A stretch of DNA of 64,000 nucleotides from Spartobacteria bacterium (GTDB lineage Bacteria > Verrucomicrobiota > Verrucomicrobiia > Chthoniobacterales > UBA10450). Numbering within the stretch: position 1 is the first letter of the stretch; every line of letters begins with the position of its first letter. The DNA lies in the NCBI GenBank assembly GCA_003169695.1, contig PNAS01000081.1:1-64000 (forward strand), read 5' to 3'. The notes beneath the pieces are model-generated. The model did no database searches and was not told the DNA's origin. It worked only from the letters and a program-made list of their open reading frames with translations. The position numbers were made by a program, and so were the translations under genes. This document shows, piece after piece, positions 53,373-64,000 of the stretch.

Positions 53373-53993
53373 ATGAAACAATTCGCCACTTTAATTGTCG
53401 CTCTCGCGACGTTCACGGGCGCAAACATCTGCGAAGCCGCTGATCCGACGCCACCTGCGACCACAAAGACCGCTATTTTCGCCGGCGGATGTTTTTGGTG
53501 CATGCAACCGCCATACGATCAAGCAAAAGGCGTCGTCAAAACGGTAGTCGGTTATACCGGCGGCAGCGAAGCCGATGCGAACTATGAGAAAGTCTCGGGG
53601 CATCGAACGAAGCACCGCGAGGCTATCCAAGTGACGTACGATCCGACGCAAATCTCCTATGGACAGTTACTCGAGATCTTTTGGCGGCAGATCAATCCCA
53701 CGCAGGCGGATGGACAATTTCACGACATTGGCTTGAGTTATCAGGCCGCGATTTTCTACAGCAACGAAGAGGAGAAAAAGACCGCGGAAGCGTCAAGGGA
53801 GAAACTGGGCGAATCGGGCAAGTTTCAGCAACCGATCGTCACGGAAATCCTGCCGGTGATGAATTTTTATCCGGCGGAAGAGTATCACCAAAAATACTAC
53901 CTCAAGAATCCGGGGGATTTTGAAGCGTATCACGTCGGCTCGGGACGAGTCAGCTTTCTCGAGAAAATCTGGGGCGGCTCGTCTAGGAAATAA
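53373..53993 (+). CDS. msrA: Peptide methionine-S-sulfoxide reductase (exported)
   Basis: A 206-residue enzyme with a signal peptide of about 23 residues (FATLIVALATFTGANICEA). Catalytic Cys in TAIFAGGCFWCMQPPYDQ, then VVGYTGG, and later GLSYQAAIFY. MsrA reduces methionine-S-sulfoxide; export suggests repair of periplasmic or surface proteins. The recycling Cys near the C-terminus of some MsrA is absent. Confidence 0.94.
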   Translation: MKQFATLIVALATFTGANICEAADPTPPATTKTAIFAGGCFWCMQPPYDQAKGVVKTVVGYTGGSEADANYEKVSGHRTKHREAIQVTYDPTQISYGQLLEIFWRQINPTQADGQFHDIGLSYQAAIFYSNEEEKKTAEASREKLGESGKFQQPIVTEILPVMNFYPAEEYHQKYYLKNPGDFEAYHVGSGRVSFLEKIWGGSSRK

Positions 53994-54158
53994 AGTTTAC
54001 CACGACCGCGCGCGCACGTGTTTTGCCCAATGCGCCAGCTCTGGGAGCGTGCATGAATGAACCAGAACGGCACTTCCTCAATCCAAAAGGTAACGTCACC
54101 TGCCGTTGGATTTCGCCGCGCTCAGAACGCATTTTTTTGCCGGTCGCGCTGCGAGGCC

Positions 54159-54677
54159 CTAGGGCTTCGCGAGAGGCGCGACTTGGGCAACGAGCGCCAT
54201 CGACGAAGAGTGCGCTTTCTGCTCGAGCGAACTAAAAGTATATAACTCCGCTTCATTTGAATTAATGAACTCCGCCTGACTCACGGCCAGCGGTTCGTGC
54301 AAGAATTTCGAAAGTTCCTGCGCGAGGACGATAGCGATCGAGCGCGGATCGCGTGTGTATACCGGAATCGGAAACCCACCCGAGTTACGATCGTAACCAT
54401 AGATGTTGCCTTCGGTTTCCCAAACGCAATAGGCGTGCCCCGCCGGATGACGGTCGAACCGAACAAGAAGGATTTTGGCCCAGAAATTCCGATCGAGCGT
54501 ATTTTGTGCTTTCACGACTGCGAGATAGTTGCATGCAGAAACCACGCATCCGTTGAGCACGACGAGGTCATCTTCTCCAGGAGTAAGAACGACTCGTTGC
54601 TGACATCCCGTAGAAGCGCAGACCAACAAAGCCGCGCAGGAAACAGAACTTATTTTGCGGAATAAATGATTTTTCAT
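54159..54677 (-). CDS. Lipoprotein with a possible transglutaminase-like Cys-His-Asp core
   Basis: A 172-residue protein with lipobox CASTGC near residue 25. I see a candidate triad, GCVVSAC, AGHAYCVWE and YGYDRNSGG, similar in order to the protein at 55512-56057. The family is not certain. It lies on the minus strand with two more small secreted proteins (54885-55247 and 55512-56057), possibly a local expansion. Confidence 0.6.
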   Translation of the reverse strand: MKNHLFRKISSVSCAALLVCASTGCQQRVVLTPGEDDLVVLNGCVVSACNYLAVVKAQNTLDRNFWAKILLVRFDRHPAGHAYCVWETEGNIYGYDRNSGGFPIPVYTRDPRSIAIVLAQELSKFLHEPLAVSQAEFINSNEAELYTFSSLEQKAHSSSMALVAQVAPLAKP

Positions 54678-54884
54678 GGATACCGAGGCGTCCGCGAGGC
54701 AAGGAAACTGCGAATGATTATGGTTATTAGTGTTTTTATAGCACCAATCTTCCTTTCTAGGAAAGCTTTATCTTGAGAATTCCAAGATTTGGCCGCTCGT
54801 GCAACCAAATAGCAAACGAAATGTAGCGGGACGCCCAATGGCTGACGCGCCGCGCGTCTTGCCGATGTCTGTGAATCTTTTTCG

Positions 54885-55247
54885 CTAGCGAATTCGAAGG
54901 TATTTGCGCTTGCTGCCGTCAGCCGCTTCGATGATGAAAAACCCCCTCTGAACGCTTAGAAGATTGTCCCGGTCAGTCGCGCCGGCAGGTATTCTGTCGA
55001 GCGCATCGCTGATATAGGTGTAAAACAGGGTGTCGCCATCAACCGACCAGCGGCCGGTAAACTTCGATATAAGTTTCGCGTGGTAAACCACTTCGCCCTT
55101 GAAGGTGCCATCTTGGTTGAAAACATAATGGCAGGCTTGGATTTTGTCAGCGTAACGCCACTCTCCCACGAGGCTTCTCGGAGAGCTCGACCGCAAGCCG
55201 GCACACGACGCCATCAGACATAAAGTGAGCGCAAGAACGGCTTTCAT
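54885..55247 (-). CDS. Small lipoprotein of unknown function
   Basis: A 120-residue protein with a signal peptide and lipobox (LCLMASC near residue 15). The mature part, LVGEWRYADKI...FNQDGTFKGEV...GRWSVDGDTLFYTY, has the pattern of lipocalin-like or DUF-type small beta proteins that often start GxW. Function is unknown. Confidence 0.7.
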   Translation of the reverse strand: MKAVLALTLCLMASCAGLRSSSPRSLVGEWRYADKIQACHYVFNQDGTFKGEVVYHAKLISKFTGRWSVDGDTLFYTYISDALDRIPAGATDRDNLLSVQRGFFIIEAADGSKRKYLRIR

Positions 55248-55511
55248 TCGCTAGGAGAAGGTGAACACGATCAACTGCCGGCTCCGCAAGCGCAATCGCG
55301 AGACCGCCGCCATCGCCGTCTCCAAGCCGCAACAGCGTTGAGTGGGTCGGTATTGCGGCCCATCCGAAAGCTATGGCGCATATTGCCGGAAGAGCAGACC
55401 GCAATGATACCATCGACACCCTTCGCGGCTTCGATGCAAGGCCCACAAGAGCACGAGAGCGGTCTCTACACGAGAAACCGCTCTCGAAATAGAGAATAGC
55501 TGCGTAACCAG

Positions 55512-56057
55512 CTAGTTTTGAGCGAAGAGCGTTGAGGCGGCGCGGAATTTCTTCCGTCCCGCGTAGGCGTAGAGAGGTTGATAATTTCTCTTTCCCGCCT
55601 GGACCGCTGTGCACGCGGTCCAGTTGAATGTCGGGTCGAGAACATAACTGCCATCCTGCGCGTCCCAAGCCAACCAGGCGTGCGTCTGCCGGCTGCTGGA
55701 GGTGCGTTTGCCGATAACGAGCCGAACGTTTGTCGCACCATTTGCCTGCATTTTCTCGTAGAGAGCGACCGCTTTGGCTTTGCAATCTGCGGGTGCACCC
55801 GACTGGGCTTCGGCGGGAGTTTTCCACACCGCTGTGAAACCGTAGGGGATCGAGCGAAGCTCACCCATCCACTGATTCACAATATTCAACGAGACGCGGT
55901 TCGAAAAAGTGCGACTTGGGGCTGTTAACACCGGCCGGATACGAGCCATCTGATTGTCGTAAGGGGTCGCGTCGACGGTGAACAGAAGGGCATCGGCGAA
56001 CGAGGATGACGCGGCGATTGAGAGGAGAGCGGCGGTGAGGAGAAGAGTCCTTTTCAT
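55512..56057 (-). CDS. Secreted transglutaminase-like cysteine peptidase family protein
   Basis: A 181-residue protein with a signal peptide (TLLLTAALLSIAASSSFA). A putative Cys-His-Asp triad: APADCKAKAVALYEKM (Cys), RQTHAWLAWDA (His), and SYVLDPTFN (Asp), as in bacterial transglutaminase-like cysteine peptidases. No partner gene such as a LapD-like receptor is adjacent. It could process or crosslink surface proteins. Confidence 0.72.
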   Translation of the reverse strand: MKRTLLLTAALLSIAASSSFADALLFTVDATPYDNQMARIRPVLTAPSRTFSNRVSLNIVNQWMGELRSIPYGFTAVWKTPAEAQSGAPADCKAKAVALYEKMQANGATNVRLVIGKRTSSSRQTHAWLAWDAQDGSYVLDPTFNWTACTAVQAGKRNYQPLYAYAGRKKFRAASTLFAQN

Positions 56058-56401
56058 GGCGGCGAGAATATACGGACTATATTACCTATAATTATTATTA
56101 GCAGTAGCCGTGCCACTCTCTCTTGCGCGAGCAAAAGACCTCGAGTGACGGGAGAACCCGTTTCGAACGCGCCGAATCCGCCTTCGGCGATGCGCGGTTC
56201 GACTCTCGCTCCGGGTGGACGAACTCGGCGCTTTTTCTCCCAGAGGAGTGGCAGATGACCAATGAGAGCGTTGCCTGCTTGGATCGCGATCTACTCTTCT
56301 TCGTCGCCTTGGCCACGCCCTCTAGATGAGGCCAGTTTCGAACATCTGAGTTGGGGTGGAGGCGAGGGAGTTGAAGGCCCGTCCAGGCTTGTTCACAGAC
56401 A
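56058..56401. other. 344-bp gene-free region
   Basis: Short ORFs exist on both strands but none looks real. It separates the secreted-protein genes from the recombinase pseudogene and may hold an old attachment site, though I can identify none. Confidence 0.5.
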
Positions 56402-56793
56402 TCCGATGAGATCAAGGCTGTGTTACGCGTCGCGGATCCGGAGCTGCGCTCAATGGTGATGATTGGCCTCTATACAGGACAGCGTCTTGGCGACATCGCG
56501 ATGCTCACCTGGCAAAACATCGATCTAGAGCAGAGCTAAATTCGATTGGTCGCCCGCAAGACTCGGAAGACACTAATCCTGCCGACTGCGGGCGCGGCAG
56601 CAGTGCTGGCGGCCTAAGCTTCCATTGTCTCAGGCACACAGCAGTGACTCTGATGAAAGAGGCCGGAATAGCTGCCGTTGTGATGGAGCTAGTTGGCCAC
56701 GATTCAGAGGCGATGAATCGACGCTACACGCATATCGGTGCTGAGGCCCTCCGCCAAGCGGCTGACTCACTACCTGACGTCACTCCTATTTGA
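56402..56793 (+). pseudogene. Tyrosine recombinase / phage integrase C-terminal remnant
   Basis: Frame one reads SDEIKAVLRVADPELRSMVM, GLYTGQRLGDIAMLTWQNIDLEQ, an in-frame TAA, then ARKTRKTLILP. A frameshift or deletion follows near 56605. Frame two reads FHCLRHTAVTLMKEAG, MELVGHDSEAMNRRYTHIG and ends TGA at 56793. The catalytic R of TGQRLGD, HxxR (HCLRH), GH and the Tyr of RRYTH are visible. The gene is broken and 5' truncated. Confidence 0.82.
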
Positions 56794-56887
56794 ACGACGA
56801 CGAATTAAGCTCTTCGCCTCGTTCGCCAGCTCACTCACCCCGATTTTCCAGTTTGAAGTTTTACGAGGCGGACAGCTTCCGAAATCG

Positions 56888-57694
56888 CTAACGAGCATCG
56901 CTCGTTTCCACCGGCTTAGCCGGGCCGCTCTCCGCCCCAGAAACGAGGTCGACGCGGATGATTGGGTCGTTAGGTTCCGCTACCGGGCCTTCCCAACGCA
57001 GAAACTCGGCCGGTGGTTTGGTCAGCCAGATTAACGTGTCGGGCAAGTGAACAAATAATCCGACGATCGCCGGGATTTTGGTATGAATGACGAAGCGATC
57101 GCCTTCCAGCAGCCGGTCCGACATCTTCATCTGATCGACGCCGCCGTGCGATATTTGCACTGTAACGATCTTCGGCTTCGGTGCGAAACCAACTGCCTGA
57201 AGTTCGATCTGTTCTCCGCGGAGAAGCCGTGGACGGAGATTCTGTAGCGCCAGCATGAAACCATAACCAGCAAACGTGCGGCCAGCCTGCACGTCGATTT
57301 TCTCCGACCAATTCTTCAAATCGTCCTTCTCACGTTTTTGCGCCGTGGCCGTTTGTGTTTTGAAGTCCACCGCGAAATGGCGCACGAGCTGCTCGCCCTT
57401 AAGCTCGCGCCACGACCATTCTTCCTGAATGAGCTCGGGCTTTTGCCGAAAGACTGCTTTCTCCTCGGTGCGATCTCCGCGCTCAAATTTGTAGGTGATC
57501 GTGATGTGCAGGTGCCCGTCATCGATCCATTGCGCGAAGTCGCCGTCAGCCAGCTTTTTTCCATTCGAATCCAGCAATGCTGGAAAGCCGTGTGCGGTCG
57601 CTTCAAATTCGGTCACTTCTACGGCCGGCGCAGACAATGGCGAAAGGAACGCCATAACGAACAATACTGGAACGCTTTTTCTCTTTATCTTCAT
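56888..57694 (-). CDS. Exported protein of unknown function
   Basis: A 268-residue protein from the ATG of MKIKRKSVPVLFVMAFLSPLSAPA; signal peptide about 1-24. The mature part is beta-rich with WSEKIDVQAGRTFAGYGFMLALQNLR and VTVQISHGGVDQMKMS. No family recognised. It follows a decayed ABC ATPase on the same strand. Confidence 0.7.
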   Translation of the reverse strand: MKIKRKSVPVLFVMAFLSPLSAPAVEVTEFEATAHGFPALLDSNGKKLADGDFAQWIDDGHLHITITYKFERGDRTEEKAVFRQKPELIQEEWSWRELKGEQLVRHFAVDFKTQTATAQKREKDDLKNWSEKIDVQAGRTFAGYGFMLALQNLRPRLLRGEQIELQAVGFAPKPKIVTVQISHGGVDQMKMSDRLLEGDRFVIHTKIPAIVGLFVHLPDTLIWLTKPPAEFLRWEGPVAEPNDPIIRVDLVSGAESGPAKPVETSDAR

Positions 57695-57712
57695 TGTTTG
57701 ATACAGTCGGCT

Positions 57713-58121
57713 CTCTCCCCCAGACAGCTTGGCGGGAAAATGGCCGAGGCGATGATCCGCCCCCACGGACTTTAGCAAGCGCACTATCGCGGAAACTCGA
57801 TTCCCGATTTGCCCGATCCATTGGCCTACCGCACCCGCGAGATCGGCTTTATTTTTCAGGCCTTGCATCTGCCGCCGATGTTCACCGCGGTGGTAAGGTT
57901 CCCAAGCTGGGCTGGTCGAGTGCGCCGAGCATCTGGAGCAACGTAGTCTTTCGACAACCGCTCGGGCCGATGACGGCCACGAATTTTCCTTTGGCGATCT
58001 GAAAGTCCACGCCATGCGGGGTCTGCACCTGACCACCATCGAATTCTTTTTTCAGTCCGACCGCCTCGAACACACAATCCTTTGATGCGGCGGGATCGGA
58101 GTCGGGCAAAACTGGCTTCAT
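57713..58121 (-). pseudogene. Decayed LolD/MacB-like ABC ATPase
   Basis: The first part reads ASKDCVFEAVGLKKEFDGG and IAKGKFVAVIGPSGCRKTTLL, where the usual Gly of the P-loop is Arg. After LGALDQPSLG the frame shifts, and the later part appears in another frame: LLKSVGADHRLGHFPAKLSGGES. Walker B and the C-terminus are missing. Confidence 0.75.
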
Positions 58122-58145
58122 GGCTGGAGGGGAGACAGGCGTCCT

Positions 58146-59114
58146 CTATGTTCGAACTGGGTTTGCGGTGCGCCACTGGGCACCCACACGGGGATCGGCA
58201 AGGCTGCGGAGCATGTCCAACAATGCATGACGATAGCTCCGGTAGGGGAGCCGTTCTTCGGGAGCCGTGGGCAGGAGTTCCGAAGCGAGCTGGGGCAGTT
58301 CCGCATGCGGTAGCCCGGCGTGCTTGTGATGCACGCCATGATAAGGCTCATGGAGCAAGGTGAACGCCAGGAGTCGGCCGAGCCAGCCCTGCGCCACAAT
58401 GCTCCGGGTGGAGCTGTTCACCGTGCTGCCAGCCAGCCCGACGTGCTCGATGTATTTACGCCAGCTTTGCAGGTTCGCGGCCAAAATCGCAGGCACCAGA
58501 TACATCCACAAAAAATATCGCCACGCGTGCCAATATGTGACTGCGGATACGATCCCGATCCACACGACGACCATCAGCGCCAGTTCAGCCCAAATTCGCC
58601 TACGCACCTTCTTGTTGCGAATCGGCGAACCGGCACGCAGGAAAGTACGCAGGAATAAAAACGGCGTGAACAGTAAGCCGGCGGTGAGTTCGAGAAAGGC
58701 GGCGAGAACCCTGCCCCATCGTGGCATCCCAGGATGGACGAACGGCCAGAGTTCTTCGTCACGCTCGGTGGCCAGATTTGCGTGATGCGATTGATGCGCG
58801 GCGCGGTAGAGGCTGAAGCTCGTAAAGCTCATGACCCCAAGGATGATGCCATGCACTTCATTCAAGCGGCGGCTCCGCCTGAGGAGGCCGTGGGATGCCT
58901 CGTGAAAACCGACCAAAGCCCCGTGCATAAGATGGCTGGCAAGCAATACGAGCGGCACTGCCAGCCAGACCGATGATTCGCTATGCAAGACAGCAGCCAG
59001 CGCTATTTCGGTGAAAAAAAAGAGGACGATAACGACTTGGAAGGCCGAACGGCTCACCCAATGGGGCTGGTGCGGCTCGATCGATTTCTCTATTGCTTTC
59101 ACAGGATTGATCAC
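58146..59114 (-). CDS. Membrane fatty acid desaturase
   Basis: A 322-residue di-iron desaturase. Three His boxes: FHEASHG (near residue 75), HQSHHANL (near 108) and YHGVHHKHAG (near 260). About four membrane helices. I start at the GTG that overlaps the stop of the condensation-domain gene (GTGA); a TTG start 45 bp earlier would give a longer overlap. Placed right after the PKS genes, it may desaturate the polyketide/fatty product. Confidence 0.86.
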   Translation of the reverse strand: MINPVKAIEKSIEPHQPHWVSRSAFQVVIVLFFFTEIALAAVLHSESSVWLAVPLVLLASHLMHGALVGFHEASHGLLRRSRRLNEVHGIILGVMSFTSFSLYRAAHQSHHANLATERDEELWPFVHPGMPRWGRVLAAFLELTAGLLFTPFLFLRTFLRAGSPIRNKKVRRRIWAELALMVVVWIGIVSAVTYWHAWRYFLWMYLVPAILAANLQSWRKYIEHVGLAGSTVNSSTRSIVAQGWLGRLLAFTLLHEPYHGVHHKHAGLPHAELPQLASELLPTAPEERLPYRSYRHALLDMLRSLADPRVGAQWRTANPVRT

Positions 59115-60466
59115 AAACTGGTTATAAGCGCGTCGGTCCGGCTTTCGGGTGATCGGCAAACGCCTGCCAGCACGGCTTGATATATGTGGCTCAGGTTCTG
59201 AATGTCATCAAGGGGGAACAGATTCCGCCGGAACAGCCATGCCACCTCCAGTCCATCACCTTCCTCGTTGATTTCGCAACCGAGGTCGAAACGCGCGGTG
59301 CCGGTGGAGCGTATCCTGAGCTGAAGCGACAGACCCGGTACAGCAGCATCCGGAGCGGGATGGTTTTGCAGGGCGAAACGCACCTCAAAAATGGGATTAC
59401 GCCCAGGCGACGCCGGATCGCCCAGAGCCCGCACGAGTTCGGCGAAGGGCATGGCGTGTGCGAAGGAATCGACGGTTGCCTGATGCACTGCCCGAAGACC
59501 GTCGGAGAACGTCCGCTCCCGGTCAATCTGGCCGCGCAGCGGCACAATGCTGGAAAAGTAGCCCATTGTCTCGCGCACAGCCTGTGTGCTTCGATTCGCA
59601 ACCGGCGTGCCCACCAAAATGTCATCAGCGCCCGTCCACTTGGACAGGGCGATCTGGAACGCGGCCAAGAGCGCGCTGAAAAGGGTGGCACCATTGCGTC
59701 GGGCCAGTTCCCGCACCGCGCGACCAAGGTCGGCGGGGACGAGCGACACCCATCGTTCCCGCTCCCCCGATGCCGCCTCTGGCCCGGTTGGCGCGCTCCA
59801 GAGCCGCCGTGTTTCAGCCAGACAAGATTTCCAGAAGGTGGCTCGCTGCTCCAATTCCGCGGGCCGCCAGAAAACACGCTCAGCTGCACCCCACTCCGTG
59901 TAGGAAAGCGGCACGGGAGGGTGACCGGCGTGTATTCCTCTTATCCCATCCATGTAAGCCGCGACCAGGTCTTGAAAGAACACGCCCAACGTCCAGCCAT
60001 CGGCAATTGCATGATGAATCGCAAACACCAGCGCGTGGTCATCAGCGGCGCGACGGAACACCTCGGCGCGATAGAGCGGGCCCTGCATCAGATCGAAGGG
60101 CTTGCTGAAAACTTCCTTCGCCAGTTCTTTGATCGCTTCTGGCTGTCGTTGCGACGCCGGGAGTTCGTGGAACCTCAGCATCGGCTTGCCAGCATTCCGA
60201 ATCATCTGCATGGGCTGGCCCTTGCCAGGAAGGAACGACAGGCGAAACACCTCCTGCCGGTCCACCACCTTTTGCAGGGCCGCCTCGGAGCCCTTTGGCG
60301 TCAGCAAGCCCCGCGCTTGAATGATGGCGCAGATGTGGTTGGACACGTCCGCCACTGGCACAGGCGAGGTCTCCCATAATTCCCGCTGGGGAAATGTCAG
60401 CGGCTCAAGTCGCGCTTCGCCGCTCTCCAGCCATTGCTTGAAACGGGCGCGTTTGTCTCCCGACAT
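59111..60466 (-). CDS. Stand-alone NRPS-type condensation domain protein
   Basis: A 451-residue protein. Catalytic HHxxxDG motif is FAIHHAIADGWTLG near residue 150. Other C-domain parts: RLEPLTFPQRELWETSPV at the N-terminus, PVPLSYTEWGAAE, DDILVGTPVANRS, and MGYFSSIVPLRG. It lacks any A or PCP domain. Such free C domains can join an acyl chain from the PKS ACP to an amine or alcohol and release it. It starts 8 bp after the PKS stop. Confidence 0.9.
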   Translation of the reverse strand: MSGDKRARFKQWLESGEARLEPLTFPQRELWETSPVPVADVSNHICAIIQARGLLTPKGSEAALQKVVDRQEVFRLSFLPGKGQPMQMIRNAGKPMLRFHELPASQRQPEAIKELAKEVFSKPFDLMQGPLYRAEVFRRAADDHALVFAIHHAIADGWTLGVFFQDLVAAYMDGIRGIHAGHPPVPLSYTEWGAAERVFWRPAELEQRATFWKSCLAETRRLWSAPTGPEAASGERERWVSLVPADLGRAVRELARRNGATLFSALLAAFQIALSKWTGADDILVGTPVANRSTQAVRETMGYFSSIVPLRGQIDRERTFSDGLRAVHQATVDSFAHAMPFAELVRALGDPASPGRNPIFEVRFALQNHPAPDAAVPGLSLQLRIRSTGTARFDLGCEINEEGDGLEVAWLFRRNLFPLDDIQNLSHIYQAVLAGVCRSPESRTDALITSL

Positions 60467-60474
60467 GGCGCGTT

Positions 60475-64000
<3,526 letters not shown>

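Noticed and set aside
56195-56235. T-loop-like GGTTCGACTCTCGC, perhaps a tRNA serving as integration site for the recombinase
   Set aside because: The stem does not pair and no acceptor, D or anticodon arm can be drawn.

Overview
The window is GC-rich bacterial chromosome, most likely from Verrucomicrobiota and possibly the Chthoniobacter/Spartobacteria side. I infer this from gene style: DUF6268-like outer-membrane barrels, a GGFIITG...RAIGPSL tandem C-terminal module on secreted proteins, a four-helix-bundle S23 gene in a repeat cassette, CysJ-like reductases without a flavodoxin domain, and abundant intergenic palindromes. Nothing here gives the taxonomy directly. I saw no rRNA, tRNA or CRISPR array.

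Layout. 1-2.4 kb: the 3' end of a large secreted protein, a membrane protein and a TetR regulator. 2.37-5.80 kb: an array of integron gene cassettes, with four complete attC sites and one half site, all genes on the minus strand and no integrase gene in view. 6-34 kb: mostly chromosomal core. This includes rpmB, acpP, an MscS channel, a paired SMR transporter, nth, hflX, miaA, an RRM protein, a sugar epimerase, an M23 peptidase, an alkA-type glycosylase, an ABC-2 exporter between two paralogous outer-membrane barrels, a nitrilase-family enzyme, an MFS exporter and proBA. 34.6-46.8 kb: a secreted GlcG/HbpS-type protein, then an electron-transfer region. That region holds a large outer-membrane barrel, an S23-type cassette flanked by inverted repeats, a secreted cytochrome with ten CXXCH motifs fused to an LVIVD-like propeller, a 4Fe-4S ferredoxin and two tandem CysJ-like NADPH reductases. 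46.8-56 kb: a YfhO-like protein, a metallo-hydrolase, a decayed 5-formyl-THF cyclo-ligase fragment, comEC, trmB, msrA and three small secreted proteins. 56.4-64 kb: a tyrosine-recombinase pseudogene, a decayed ABC ATPase, and the 3' end of a polyketide synthase locus (PKS with MT-ER-KR-ACP, a stand-alone condensation domain, a fatty acid desaturase) that runs off the right end.

How the genes may work together. The cassette array looks like a CALIN or the distal part of a sedentary chromosomal integron. Its attC sites are very similar to each other, and each keeps one unpaired extra A in the same box, which fixes their orientation to that of the genes. The barrel, multiheme cytochrome, ferredoxin and reductases could form a route moving electrons between NADPH and the cell surface. 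That is inference: the pieces are clear but the pathway is not. The PKS, condensation and desaturase genes are packed head to tail on the minus strand, next to integrase debris, which fits a horizontally acquired biosynthetic island.
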